Source: Sunxiuqinia rutila | GTDB taxonomy: Bacteria > Bacteroidota > Bacteroidia > Bacteroidales > Prolixibacteraceae | Length of the DNA stretch: 64,000 bases | Direction: 5' to 3' | NCBI RefSeq assembly: GCF_050589705.1 | Contig: NZ_JBNGOT010000008.1 | Location: forward strand, 124,001 to 188,000 | Shown here: piece after piece, positions 17,797 through 26,882 of the stretch | Layout of the letters: each line of letters begins with the position of its first letter | Position numbering within the stretch: position 1 is the stretch's first letter | Program-made: the position numbers and the translations under genes | Notes under the pieces: generated by a model | What the model was told of the DNA's origin: nothing | What the model saw: only the letters and a program-made list of their open reading frames with translations | Databases searched by the model: none

Positions 17797-18921
17797 ATGG
17801 ATAATAAACTAAACATTGGGTTTGACGCGAAAAGGGCGTTTCTGAATGATGCCGGACTGGGCCATTTCAGCCGGAACACCATTCTTTCGCTATCGGATTT
17901 CTACCCGAAAAACAACTATTTTCTTTTCACACCCGATGTTGATATTGAACGATTTCAGGCACCGGAAAGAGCCACCATCATTTACCCACAAGCCTGGTGG
18001 TCCATCCTCAAATCGTTATGGCGCACTTATAAAATTGCCGGACTAGCAGAAGCTGCCGGACTCGACATTTACCATGGCCTCAGCCACGAGCTTCCCCGGG
18101 GGATTGAACAAACCGGAATCAAATGTGTGGTCACCATGCACGATCTCATCTTTATGCGATTCCCGGAGTTCTACAACATGGCTGACCGAAAGATCTATCT
18201 TCGGAAGGTGCAGCACGCTTGCCAGGCAGCCGATAAAATCATCGCTATCAGTCAGCAAACCAAAAATGACCTGATTCAGTTTATCGGAGCTGATCCAGCC
18301 AAAATCAAGGTGATTTACCAGGCCATCAAGCCCATCTATTTCACCAAGTCCAGCAAACAGGAACTGCTGGAAACTCAAAAGAAACTGGCGCTTCCTCCGC
18401 ATTTCATGCTTACGGTTGGCACCCTTGAAGCCCGGAAAAACCTGGCTTCCATTCTGAAAGCCCTCAACAAGCTAAACGCCCGAACGCCACTGGTCGTTAT
18501 TGGTAAAAAAACCAATTACCTGAACCACTTAAAACCTTTGGTTCAGAAGCTGGGCGATCAGCTTATTTTCTTGCAGGAAGTCAATGATACCGACCTGAGC
18601 CGGCTTTACCAGCTGGCTGAACTAATGATTTACCCTTCGGTTTTTGAAGGATTTGGCCTCCCCATTGCCGAGGCACAGGCCTGTGGCTGCCCGGTGATTA
18701 CCTCCAACATCAGCAGTATGCCCGAAGCAGGAGGTGATGGCGCGCACTACATTCATCCGAAAAAATACAAGGAAATCAGCGAGGCCATCCAGCAGATCAG
18801 TAAGGATAAAGCCTATCGTGATGTGCTGATTTTTAAAGGCCAGTTAAATGCCGAACGTTTTACCGGTAAGGCTTATGCCCAACAATTGATGACCCTTTAT
18901 AAAGAATTAGACCATGCATAA
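17797..18921 (+). CDS. GT4-family glycosyltransferase
   Basis: 374 residues, GT-B fold. N-terminal IGFDAKRAFLNDAGLGHFSR acceptor domain, then GTLEARKNLASIL starting the donor domain and the E-x7-E retaining motif in FEGFGLPIAEAQACGCPV. It transfers a sugar from a nucleotide donor, presumably to a cell-surface glycan; the acceptor cannot be read from sequence. Its end overlaps the TsaC/Sua5 gene by 8 nt. A weak -7 box (TATTTTTA, 17784-17791) precedes it. Confidence 0.88.
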   Translation: MDNKLNIGFDAKRAFLNDAGLGHFSRNTILSLSDFYPKNNYFLFTPDVDIERFQAPERATIIYPQAWWSILKSLWRTYKIAGLAEAAGLDIYHGLSHELPRGIEQTGIKCVVTMHDLIFMRFPEFYNMADRKIYLRKVQHACQAADKIIAISQQTKNDLIQFIGADPAKIKVIYQAIKPIYFTKSSKQELLETQKKLALPPHFMLTVGTLEARKNLASILKALNKLNARTPLVVIGKKTNYLNHLKPLVQKLGDQLIFLQEVNDTDLSRLYQLAELMIYPSVFEGFGLPIAEAQACGCPVITSNISSMPEAGGDGAHYIHPKKYKEISEAIQQISKDKAYRDVLIFKGQLNAERFTGKAYAQQLMTLYKELDHA

Positions 18922-19477
18922 CGATCTTAAAAAAGCACTGGAAGTGCTGCAAAACGGGGGAATTATTCTGTACCCTACCGATACCATTTGGGGAATTGGC
19001 TGCGATGCCACCAACGAAGAAGCGGTGTCGCGTATTTACCAGCTCAAAAAACGGGAAGACTCCAAAAGCATGCTGGTGCTCATGGAGAACATTAATTTTT
19101 TGAGCCGCTATGTGGAAGAAGTCCCTGAAATCGCTTATGACCTGATTGAAGTGAGCGACAAGCCACTGACCATCATTTATCCGGGAGCCAAAAACCTGGC
19201 TAAAAACCTGGTGGCCGCCGATGGAAGCATTGGCATACGCTTGACTTCCGAGGATTTTACCCGCCAGCTGATTCAGCGTTTCAAAAAACCGCTGGTTTCT
19301 ACTTCGGCCAATATCAGCGGCGAGGTTTCGCCCGCCTTTTTTGATGAAATTAGCCCGGAGATTATCGATGCAGTTGACTATGTGGTAGAATACCGACAGG
19401 ATGACACCACTCCGAAAAGCCCGTCAAGCATTATAAGACTTGGAGTTGGTGGCGAAATAGATATTTTAAGGAAATAA
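18914..19477 (+). CDS. L-threonylcarbamoyladenylate synthase (Sua5/YrdC/YciO family)
   Basis: 187 residues. Makes threonylcarbamoyl-AMP for the t6A37 modification of ANN-decoding tRNAs. Family motifs: GGIILYPTDTIWGIGCDA (substrate pocket), QLKKREDSKSM (ATP/threonine binding KR..SK), GSIGIRLT and PLVSTSANISG. There is no C-terminal Sua5 domain, so it is the short YrdC/TsaC form. Overlaps the upstream glycosyltransferase gene by 8 nt. Confidence 0.9.
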   Translation: MHNDLKKALEVLQNGGIILYPTDTIWGIGCDATNEEAVSRIYQLKKREDSKSMLVLMENINFLSRYVEEVPEIAYDLIEVSDKPLTIIYPGAKNLAKNLVAADGSIGIRLTSEDFTRQLIQRFKKPLVSTSANISGEVSPAFFDEISPEIIDAVDYVVEYRQDDTTPKSPSSIIRLGVGGEIDILRK

Positions 19478-19484
19478 GCTGTCC

Positions 19485-19523
19485 CCAAGGCTTCCATCCC
19501 TTCACAAAAGATGGAAGCCTTGG
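19485..19523 (+). terminator. Long inverted repeat after the TsaC gene
   Basis: 14-bp perfect stem (CCAAGGCTTCCATC with its complement) around an 11-nt loop, 8 nt after the stop codon. It lacks a T-run, so it may be a transcript-end stabilising hairpin or a weak terminator. Confidence 0.55.
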
Positions 19524-19539
19524 TCGACTTTCAACTTCC

Positions 19540-19741
19540 GAAAACCTGAACATCCAAAATTCCTTTCTCCCGATTCCTGGCTCCTGCCTCCACTCTCCTC
19601 TTTGCGCTTTCCGCTATGCTCTCTGCTATTTGCTATTTTGTATCTAGCATTGAAAAATCCAGAGTCTGAATATCCTTGTATCCGGCAACCTTTCTCCCGT
19701 TTCCCTTCTCCTCTTTCCTCTCCGCCCTCTGCTCTCCCCAA
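19540..19741 (-). repeat. Purine-rich interspersed repeat, copy 1 (minus orientation)
   Basis: Read on the minus strand this is a chain of GAGCAGAGGGC-like and GGAAACGGGAG-like purine-rich words followed by GGATATTCAGACTCTGGATT. The same words in the same order occur at 30884-31100 and in part at 27492-27700 and 28766-28800. A 79-aa minus-strand reading frame across it is compositional and not a gene. Confidence 0.7.
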
Positions 19742-19751
19742 CAGGCCGAAT

Positions 19752-19781
19752 CTTGAGAGCTCAACAGAATAATTATCTTTG
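19752..19781 (+). promoter_or_regulatory. Promoter of the GH20 gene
   Basis: CTTG at 19752-19755, 18-nt spacer, TATCTTTG at 19774-19781, fitting the Bacteroidota consensus; predicted start near 19788, 33 nt before the ATG at 19821. Confidence 0.72.
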
Positions 19782-19820
19782 CACGCTTATGAAATTTTAC
19801 CCCAATAATTATTTCAAATC

Positions 19821-22211
19821 ATGCTCAAACAAATTACACTCTTTGCACTTGGTTGTATTTTATTTTCAGCCGCCCATGCAAACACAGCGTCAAGCGCTGA
19901 TTCAACTTCAATGGCCCGACTAAAAGAAGTCGCCTCAACCATTCAGCTAAGCTCGCCTGCCAAAGGCGACCAATCGATTAACAACCCGAAAGTACCTTCC
20001 GATCTAAACCTAAAACTGGTTAGTTCCGATTGTCTTCCGGTAGTTGCAGCTGATGGTTCAATTGTTTCGCCACTGGTCGATACCAAAGTTCATCTTTACT
20101 ATGTATTAAGCGACCAACAAGGCAATAAAACCGATGTGCCTTCCATTCCGGTACTTATTCCGGGACGCTACCAAAACACGGATCAATCAAATCCGAAACC
20201 CTTTGTGGTTCCCGCACTTCGCGAATGGCTGGGACACGAAGGAGAATTTCTTATTTCCGACAAAATGGAGCTTGCCGTAGATCCACAATACAAGTCGGAA
20301 CTGCAGGAGGTAGCCGAAACACTGGCCGGCGATTACGCGGAACTCTTCGGTAAAAAAATGAAGATCCGCTACAAGCTTCCTAAGAAAGGCAACATCTTCC
20401 TTTCCCTCAACAACGAAGAAAAAACCATAGGCGATGAAGGCTATGTACTGGAGATTAAGGACTGGATAAGCCTAAAAGCCAACACCAGCCAAGGCTGTTT
20501 CTGGGGAACCAGAACACTGCTGCAGCTGTTGGAACAATCGGACCGTATTCCCAAAGGCCTTGCCCGCGACTACCCAAAATACGAACGCCGGGGCTTTATG
20601 CTCGATGTAGCCCGCAAATTTTTCACCACCGATTTTCTTCGCGATTACGTCAAATTCATGTCGTATTATAAAATGAATGAGTTTCAGATTCACCTGAACG
20701 ACAACGGATTTAAACAGTTCTTCAACCACGACTGGGACAGCACCTATTCGGCTTTCCGCCTTGAAAGCACCACATTCCCCGGCCTTACCGCCAAAGACGG
20801 TCATTACAGTAAAAAAGAATTTATCGATCTGCAATTACTGGCTCAGCAATACGGCGTGAACATTGTCCCTGAGATTGATGCTCCGGCACACACCCTGGCC
20901 TTTTACCACTACAACCAGGAGTTGGGAAGCGAGGAATTTGGCCGCGACCACCTTGATCTTGACAATCCCAAAACCTATGAGTTCATGGATGCTCTTTTCA
21001 AGGAATACCTGGAGGGACCAAATCCGGTTTTCATTGGAAACGAGGTCCATATCGGAACCGATGAGTACTCCAATAAAGTAGCTGAAAAGTTCCGTGCCTT
21101 TACCGATCGGTACATTCGGTATGTGGAGTCGTTCGGGAAAAGAGCCCGTGTTTGGGGAGCTTTAACACACGCCAAAGGAAGCACGCCGGTTAAATCGGAG
21201 AATGTCATTATGGATGCCTGGTACAACGGTTACGCCAACCCGGCCGACATGATTGAACTGGGCTACGACCTGGTAAGCATTCCGGACGGACTGGTTTACA
21301 TTGTTCCGGCTGCCGGCTATTACTACGACTACCTCAACGACCAATACCTTTATGAGAACTGGGAACCGGTTCAGATCGGGAAGGCAGTATTTCCGTTTGG
21401 ACACCCGCAGATTTTAGGTGGAAAGTTTGCCGTTTGGAACGACCATGTTGGCAATGGTATTTCGGAAAAAGATGTGCATCATCGCGCACTGAATTCCATG
21501 AAAGTCTTGTCGCAAAAAATGTGGATGGGCAACAGCACCGCACTAAGCTTCGACCAGTTCCAGTCGAAAGCGACCAAGCTGAGCGAAGCACCCGGGGTTA
21601 ACCTGGCAGGACAAGTAGCCTCGAAAAGCGAGCTGGTGCTACACTATACCTTCAACAACAAAAAAATTCAGGACCGGTCGGCCAATGCCTATCATGCCCG
21701 TGCCGGCAAACAATCCAAAACGGTTCCCAGCACAAACAGCCAGGCACTGCAGCTGTCCAAAGGATCGGTGGTTCAACTGCCCATTGATGAAATTGGCTAC
21801 AACTACACGGTAAGCATGACCATCAAACGAGATCAGGCCCTGCCCGGAACCGTGCTTTTTGAATCACCCAACGCCAAACTTTGGTTGAGTGATGCTGAAA
21901 CCGGCAAGCTGGCCTTCTCACGCGATGGGTACACCTTCAACTTTGACTACACGGTTCCGGAAAACGAATGGACCAACATAGTCATTGAAGGCGACCACAA
22001 AGGGACCTCTCTTTTTGTGAATGACCAACAACTGGAGCGCTTGGAAGGAAAAATGCAGGAATTCAACGAAGGGAAAGACAAAATGGCCTGCATCCAAACG
22101 CTGGTATTCCCACTCCGACACTTAGGCTCTGAAACGAACAAAGAAACCTTCCAGATTGATGAACTAAAGGTTTTCAACTGCAAGCTTTCTGAAAAAGAAA
22201 CCAGCAAATAA
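19821..22211 (+). CDS. Secreted beta-N-acetylhexosaminidase (GH20) with C-terminal LamG-like domain
   Basis: 796 residues. Signal peptide (about 1-20), an N-terminal domain of unclear type (30-130), the GH20 N-terminal alpha/beta domain (about 135-250) and the catalytic barrel from YERRGFMLDVARKF near 255 to about 590. The neighbouring catalytic acids D414-E415 sit in VHIGTDEYS, as in GH20 enzymes using substrate-assisted catalysis. Residues about 610-790 resemble a concanavalin/LamG fold (LVLHYTFNNKKIQDRSANAYHA) that could bind glycans. It releases terminal GlcNAc or GalNAc from glycans or chitooligosaccharides outside the cytoplasmic membrane. Monocistronic with its own promoter. Confidence 0.92.
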   Translation: MLKQITLFALGCILFSAAHANTASSADSTSMARLKEVASTIQLSSPAKGDQSINNPKVPSDLNLKLVSSDCLPVVAADGSIVSPLVDTKVHLYYVLSDQQGNKTDVPSIPVLIPGRYQNTDQSNPKPFVVPALREWLGHEGEFLISDKMELAVDPQYKSELQEVAETLAGDYAELFGKKMKIRYKLPKKGNIFLSLNNEEKTIGDEGYVLEIKDWISLKANTSQGCFWGTRTLLQLLEQSDRIPKGLARDYPKYERRGFMLDVARKFFTTDFLRDYVKFMSYYKMNEFQIHLNDNGFKQFFNHDWDSTYSAFRLESTTFPGLTAKDGHYSKKEFIDLQLLAQQYGVNIVPEIDAPAHTLAFYHYNQELGSEEFGRDHLDLDNPKTYEFMDALFKEYLEGPNPVFIGNEVHIGTDEYSNKVAEKFRAFTDRYIRYVESFGKRARVWGALTHAKGSTPVKSENVIMDAWYNGYANPADMIELGYDLVSIPDGLVYIVPAAGYYYDYLNDQYLYENWEPVQIGKAVFPFGHPQILGGKFAVWNDHVGNGISEKDVHHRALNSMKVLSQKMWMGNSTALSFDQFQSKATKLSEAPGVNLAGQVASKSELVLHYTFNNKKIQDRSANAYHARAGKQSKTVPSTNSQALQLSKGSVVQLPIDEIGYNYTVSMTIKRDQALPGTVLFESPNAKLWLSDAETGKLAFSRDGYTFNFDYTVPENEWTNIVIEGDHKGTSLFVNDQQLERLEGKMQEFNEGKDKMACIQTLVFPLRHLGSETNKETFQIDELKVFNCKLSEKETSK

Positions 22212-22385
22212 CTCATTTTCAATTACAAGCATCGAGGGCTTACCGCAAGGTTAAGCCCTCGTTTATTTTGGGCAGCTCTTCGCCATCCCATCATTCTCAA
22301 GTCCTGAAGGAGGACTGCCCAACAAACCATCTCTTCCCAACCTCTTCCGGGTGCAACAATTGCCTGACCGTACTCGTTTTAATGG

Positions 22386-23300
22386 ATGACTAACCGAAGC
22401 ACCGGGCTCTTAACACAACTGACAATGGATACAACTTACACACTCGACACTTATTTTAAAGACGGTATGCCTTGCTTACTATTCAATATGGAGGAACTCA
22501 ACCACACCCCTCCCTACGACAATCGCTCGGCTCACCGGCACGCCTACTACGAAATATACCTGTATCAACAAGGGCAAGGCACACACACCATCGACTTTAC
22601 AAGCTACAACTACCATCCCGGCTGTGTGTCGGTCGTGTTTCCCCATCAGACCCACCAATTCAACAGAAGTGCCGACGCACAAGGGCATGTCATCATGTTT
22701 AACGAAGAATTGTTTTGTTCCGAAATGCTTCGCAAAGAGCTACGGGCCTATTGTGTGGACTTAAAAAACAGGCTCAACTTCCTGAAGCTAAGCGAAAGTC
22801 AGTTTACCGAAATCCAACTCCTTTTCCAGCTCATCCAATCGCTTTTCAACGATTTGAATGTGCTGGGCAAAGAACAAATCAGGCATTTAATCAAGGTGAT
22901 TTTGCTGAAACTGATGGACTACAGCAAGACCAAAGAACTGTCGCAACAGGAAACCTCCGAGTCAGACTTGTATTATGCCTTCTCCAATCTGGTCGACCTT
23001 CACTTTAAAGAGAAAAGGTTGGTGAGCGAATTTGCCGACCTGCTGGACGTAACCCCCAAAAAATTAAACGCCCTATCCAAAACCTATGGCGGAATCACGG
23101 CCTTGCAGGTCATTCACGAACGCATTTTTCAGGAAGCCAAACACCTGCTGGCCTTCTCCGGATTGACCCACAAGGAAATTGCCTACCAGCTCAAGTTTGA
23201 CTCCCCCTCGGCCCTGAACAAGTTTATTCAGAAGAAAGCCGGATGCAGTCCCTCAGACTTGCAGAAACGCCTCACCCAAATTTATATCAAACAGCCCTAA
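22386..23300 (+). CDS. AraC-family transcriptional regulator
   Basis: 304 residues: an N-terminal cupin-like sensor (RSAHRHAYYEIYLYQQGQG, then PGCVSVVFPHQTHQF) and a C-terminal double helix-turn-helix (about 195-300; LVSEFADLLDVTPKKLNALSK and LTHKEIAYQLKFDSPSALNKF). The start could also be the ATG at 22425, which removes 13 residues. It lies 110 bp upstream of the iron alcohol dehydrogenase gene in the same direction, whose promoter has a good -7 box but no -33 box, so it may activate that gene (inference). Confidence 0.9.
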   Translation: MTNRSTGLLTQLTMDTTYTLDTYFKDGMPCLLFNMEELNHTPPYDNRSAHRHAYYEIYLYQQGQGTHTIDFTSYNYHPGCVSVVFPHQTHQFNRSADAQGHVIMFNEELFCSEMLRKELRAYCVDLKNRLNFLKLSESQFTEIQLLFQLIQSLFNDLNVLGKEQIRHLIKVILLKLMDYSKTKELSQQETSESDLYYAFSNLVDLHFKEKRLVSEFADLLDVTPKKLNALSKTYGGITALQVIHERIFQEAKHLLAFSGLTHKEIAYQLKFDSPSALNKFIQKKAGCSPSDLQKRLTQIYIKQP

Positions 23301-23330
23301 ATGTATATCGCCAGTCACTGACAGTCAGAC

Positions 23331-23338
23331 TACTTTTG
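23331..23338 (+). promoter_or_regulatory. -7 box of the alcohol dehydrogenase gene
   Basis: TACTTTTG matches TAnnTTTG; the expected -33 position (23308-23311) holds no TTG. A missing upstream box is what an activator-dependent promoter would look like, and an AraC gene lies next door. Confidence 0.55.
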
Positions 23339-23410
23339 TATTCGAAAAAACAAGGGAACTCTTCCTCAATCGGAAATTCCCCAAACGAATAGATTAAAGT
23401 AGAAAGTAAG

Positions 23411-24562
23411 ATGGCAAAATTTATTGTTCCCAAGGAGATTTACCATGGAATTGGAAGTCTCGAAAATGTAAAAGAATTAAAAGGTAAAAAAGCCGTGATT
23501 GTGATCGGCGGAAGCTCAGTAAAAAAGAATGGGGCCCTGCAGCGCACTCAGGCCTATTTAGCCGAAGCCAACATCAGCTCGGTTGTGTTTGAAGGTGTTG
23601 AAGCTGACCCCTCCATTGAAACCGTATTGAAAGGTGCTCAGTTTTTCAGCCAGGAACAACCGGATGTAATCATCGGGCTGGGAGGTTGCTCGGCCATTGA
23701 TGCCGCGAAGACCATGTGGGTGTATTACGAGTACCCGGACTCGAAACTGGAAGAGCTGGCTCAGCCGTTTGCCGTAAAGCCCCTGCGCAACAAAGCAATC
23801 TTTGTCGCCATTCCAACAACCAGTGGAACCGGTACCGAAATTACCGGGCTGGCAGTGATTACCAACACCGAAAAAGGCACCAAACACCCCATTGTATCGC
23901 ACGAGTTGACGCCTGATGTTGCCATTGTTGACGGAGAGCTTTGCAAGTCGATGCCAGCGCATGTAACCGCCAACACCGGTTTGGACGCGCTGAGCCATGC
24001 CGTGGAAGCGTATGTGTCGAACATTGCTGACCGCTACAACGACGCCTTGGCTAAAAACGCCACCGACCTGATCTTCAACTACCTGCCAACGGCCGTTAAC
24101 GAGCCCCAAAATGAGGAAGCCCGCCAAGCTATGCACGACGCATCCTGTATGGCAGGCATGGCCTTCACCAACGTTTGGCTGGGCATTGTCCACGCCATGT
24201 CGCACCAACTGGGCGGCACCTTTGGCATTCCTCACGGGTGTGCCAATGCGATTCTGATGCCGAACGTTATTCGCTTCAACAGCCAGGTAACCGACAAGTA
24301 CAACGACTTGGCTGCCGTATTGGGCAAAACAAATGCTGAAGAGTTGGCTCAGGAAATTGCCGCCCTGCGCAGCAAGGTAGGTACCATTTCATCCATCAAG
24401 GAGTATGGCATTGACGAACAAGCGTGGGCCGCACACTTGGATCAGCTAACCGAAAATGCCCTGAAAGATCCCTGTACCTTGTTTAATCCGCGGGTACCCA
24501 AGGCTGAAGAAATCAAAGCCATTTACCAGGCTTGTTTCGAAGGAACAGCAATCAACTTTTAA
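23411..24562 (+). CDS. Iron-containing (group III) alcohol dehydrogenase
   Basis: 383 residues, NAD(P)-dependent oxidation or reduction of alcohols and aldehydes. N-terminal nucleotide-binding part with GGCSAIDAAK and the IPTTSGTGTEIT motif; metal ligands lie in TGLDALSHAVEAY, AMSHQLGGTFGIPHG. The substrate cannot be fixed: butanol-, propanediol- and lactaldehyde-type enzymes share these motifs. Downstream of an AraC regulator and followed by three consecutive hairpin terminators. Confidence 0.9.
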   Translation: MAKFIVPKEIYHGIGSLENVKELKGKKAVIVIGGSSVKKNGALQRTQAYLAEANISSVVFEGVEADPSIETVLKGAQFFSQEQPDVIIGLGGCSAIDAAKTMWVYYEYPDSKLEELAQPFAVKPLRNKAIFVAIPTTSGTGTEITGLAVITNTEKGTKHPIVSHELTPDVAIVDGELCKSMPAHVTANTGLDALSHAVEAYVSNIADRYNDALAKNATDLIFNYLPTAVNEPQNEEARQAMHDASCMAGMAFTNVWLGIVHAMSHQLGGTFGIPHGCANAILMPNVIRFNSQVTDKYNDLAAVLGKTNAEELAQEIAALRSKVGTISSIKEYGIDEQAWAAHLDQLTENALKDPCTLFNPRVPKAEEIKAIYQACFEGTAINF

Positions 24563-24572
24563 GCATTAAAAG

Positions 24573-24691
24573 AAAAAACGGATTCTTCCGTTTTTTCGGA
24601 AAAGGCTGCCCCCACGGGCGGCCTTTTTCATTGGTGATCCTAAACATCCGGCCAAAAAAAAAGGGCAACCTCTCATCCAGTTGTCCTTTTT
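24573..24691. terminator. Three consecutive terminator hairpins
   Basis: Hairpin 1 (24573-24596): AAAAAACGGA with its complement. Hairpin 2 (24601-24627): 11-bp stem AAAGGCTGCCC with one G-T pair and a T-run. Hairpin 3 (about 24658-24691): AAAGGGCAAC with GTTGTCCTTT and T/A runs on both sides, so usable from both strands. They separate the converging alcohol dehydrogenase gene (plus) and the small gene at 24763 (minus). Confidence 0.85.
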
Positions 24692-24762
24692 CACCAAGGG
24701 AAGCACAGCAACTTGCTTAGCCCCGATCCAAAACCCGGTATTTAGCTATGCAGCCCCCGGCA

Positions 24763-25077
24763 TCATCCCCATTTTTTAATCGCATTTTCAATGGCCGCAC
24801 CGGCCTTGCCCAAGTCTTCCGGAGTCATTACCGGGTAAAAATCAATCTCCGCATGAAGCCACATAAAAAACGGCTCAGCCACTGCAGGCATTTGCGAAGC
24901 ATCATCCATATTCACCACCACAAAACAGCCCCGGCTTCCGCAAAGGGTTGTAAAATAAGCAGCTTCCGCTTTCACTTCGGCCAAAAGCGCTTTCATCTTT
25001 TCGCCGAACTTAGGGTCTTTCAACAGGTCGTTGCTACTCGCGGCTGTGGGCCACTTCACGCGCATGACATACTTCAT
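24763..25077 (-). CDS. Small dimeric alpha/beta-barrel-like protein of unknown function
   Basis: The ATG at 25077 gives 104 residues (MKYVMRVKWPT...); a longer reading from 25173 adds an unconserved leader. The pattern of a short beta-strand start, AAYFTTLCGSRGCFVVVNM, then VMTPEDLGKAGAAIENAIKK at the C-terminus resembles a family of about 95-105-residue proteins often mislabelled as pantothenate synthetase and probably of dimeric alpha/beta-barrel fold. No catalytic residue can be assigned. Monocistronic on the minus strand. Confidence 0.7.
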   Translation of the reverse strand: MKYVMRVKWPTAASSNDLLKDPKFGEKMKALLAEVKAEAAYFTTLCGSRGCFVVVNMDDASQMPAVAEPFFMWLHAEIDFYPVMTPEDLGKAGAAIENAIKKWG

Positions 25078-25244
25078 AAATTGCTCCTTTCTTTTTTGGG
25101 AAATTACTGGTATTGAATACTCAGGCAGCACACTTCTGCAACGAACAGGATTCGGAAAAGCAAGTAGAACCACCTCTTGAAAGCTTACCCTCCCTTTCCG
25201 AAAAAGTTACATGCCGGCAAGCTGCTTTCACCCAACAGCCCTTC

Positions 25245-25499
25245 CCTGTAAGCCCTTGAGGCGTCCTGTAAGCATCCAGGGCGACCTGTTGTCATTTATG
25301 CCTCCCTGCGCCCTTGCCCCCTTCCCTGCTACGCAGGATTACGAAATCTGACTGCAGGGCCCGAAAAAACCCTGCAGGATTGCATAAAAAGCGTGCAGGA
25401 CAACAAAAAAGGGCACAGGATCAGAAAAAAACCTACAGGACAACCAGAAAAGCTACAGGACGGCTAAATATTCCACAGGGCCCCAACACGCTCTACAGC
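25245..25499. repeat. 20-bp-phased CCTG/CAGG array with a central strand flip
   Basis: CCTG begins at 25245, 25265, 25285, 25305 and 25325, exactly 20 bp apart. The complementary word CAGG then begins at 25334, 25355, 25375, 25396, 25416, 25436, 25456 and 25476, with a last CAG at 25496, spaced 20 or 21 bp. The flip occurs at the small palindrome CCTGCTACGCAGG (25325-25337). Several units extend to CCTGTA on the left and TACAGGA on the right; bases between the words are not conserved. It lies in the 568-bp gap between the small minus-strand gene and rsgA; a 74-aa frame across it is not supported as a gene. Confidence 0.8.
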
Positions 25500-25645
25500 A
25501 TAAAAAACATAATCCAACTTATCGTTTTGTTTTGCTAACTTACTTGGATTTATTGACTATTATGATAAATCAGAATCCTAAATAGACTGCCAGACCTATG
25601 CTTTATTGCACAAAAACAACTATTTTTAGGGGAAACAACGATCCC

Positions 25646-26749
25646 ATGACAACGAACATCAGCCTGGAAGACTTGGGCTATAAGGCAAGCATCGAAGAAT
25701 TACGGAAAGCCAATCAGTTGGAGGATTTTGAAATCGGACGGGTGATTGCCGAACACAAGGAACGCTACCTGGTGAAAACCGCAACGTGCGATTTCGAAGC
25801 CGAGGTGACCGGCAACTTACGGTTTTCGGCCCAGGGTCGGGAGGACTTTCCTGCCGTTGGCGACTGGGTGGCCTTAATCAACTACGATACCAATCTGGCC
25901 TTTATTCACAGCATCCTGCCCCGCCAATCGGTACTTGCCAGGCAAGCCGTTGGGAAGTTTGGCGAAAAACAGCTCATTGCCACCAACATCGACTTTGCTT
26001 TTTTGGTGCAGGCCGTCGACCGCGATTTCAACATCAACCGGCTGGAGCGCTACCTGACCATCTGCCACTCGTCAAATGTCAGCCCAATCATCGTGCTGAC
26101 CAAAACCGATTTAATCGCCCCGCCAAGGCTACAGGAAATTGAGGGAAGCGTAAAACGCCGGATTAAAAACAGCCCCATCCTGGCCATCAGCAACGAAACC
26201 ATGGCGGGTTATGACTCACTAACGGGAATTTTGGAAAAAGGAAAAACCTATTGTTTGCTGGGTTCTTCGGGCGTTGGCAAGTCCACACTGATGAACAAGC
26301 TGTCGGGCAGGCCCCTCATGAAGACCAGCTCCATCAGCACAAGTACCCATAAAGGGCGGCATGTTACTACCCACCGCGAACTGATTATTCTCCCCGGCGG
26401 AGGAATCCTTATTGACAACCCAGGCATGCGGGAAATCGGAATCACCGACGCTGCCCAAGCTTTGGAAGCGACCTTCGACGAGATTGTGCATCTTGCGCAG
26501 CAATGCAAATTCGGCGATTGCACCCACACTTCAGAAAAAGGCTGCGCCGTTACCGAAGCCGTCAAACAAGGAAAACTGGATGAACAGGCCTATGAAAATT
26601 TCCTGAAGATGGAACGGGAGCAAGCGCATTTTGACCTTTCGGTTTCCGAAAAACGCAAAAAGGATAAAGCCTTTGGAAAAATGATTAAGAACGTTAAAAC
26701 CGACATGCAAAAGTTAAGCGCCAAACACCACGAACCCACCAAAAAATAG
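25646..26749 (+). CDS. rsgA: Ribosome small-subunit GTPase RsgA
   Basis: Circularly permuted GTPase that helps late 30S subunit maturation. With the ATG at 25646 it has 367 residues; the reading from 25598 adds 16 unconserved ones. Order: N-terminal OB-fold (about 40-115), then the permuted G motifs, G4 VLTKTDL before G1 GSSGVGKSTL and G3 DNPGMREIG, and a C-terminal zinc knuckle (CKFGDCTHTSEKGC). A basic tail (KRKKDKAFGKMIKN) follows. Monocistronic. Confidence 0.93.
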   Translation: MTTNISLEDLGYKASIEELRKANQLEDFEIGRVIAEHKERYLVKTATCDFEAEVTGNLRFSAQGREDFPAVGDWVALINYDTNLAFIHSILPRQSVLARQAVGKFGEKQLIATNIDFAFLVQAVDRDFNINRLERYLTICHSSNVSPIIVLTKTDLIAPPRLQEIEGSVKRRIKNSPILAISNETMAGYDSLTGILEKGKTYCLLGSSGVGKSTLMNKLSGRPLMKTSSISTSTHKGRHVTTHRELIILPGGGILIDNPGMREIGITDAAQALEATFDEIVHLAQQCKFGDCTHTSEKGCAVTEAVKQGKLDEQAYENFLKMEREQAHFDLSVSEKRKKDKAFGKMIKNVKTDMQKLSAKHHEPTKK

Positions 26750-26848
26750 CGCACACGTTCACCCCAGGCAACATCCGTGCATTCCTCCCGGCCCGAACTC
26801 TTAATTTTTTGGTAATGCTGGACTTAAGGGCGTTCATTAGAATTTGGC

Positions 26849-26856
26849 TACTTTTG
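26849..26856 (+). promoter_or_regulatory. -7 box of the HAD phosphatase gene
   Basis: TACTTTTG matches TAnnTTTG, about 27 nt before the ATG at 26883; no -33 box in register. Confidence 0.5.
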
Positions 26857-26882
26857 CTGCTCATTTTAGAAAGCACATTAAC

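Noticed and set aside
25245..25499. CRISPR array
   Set aside because: Only 4-7 bp are conserved per 20-bp period, the motif flips strand, and there are no spacer-sized variable segments or cas genes.
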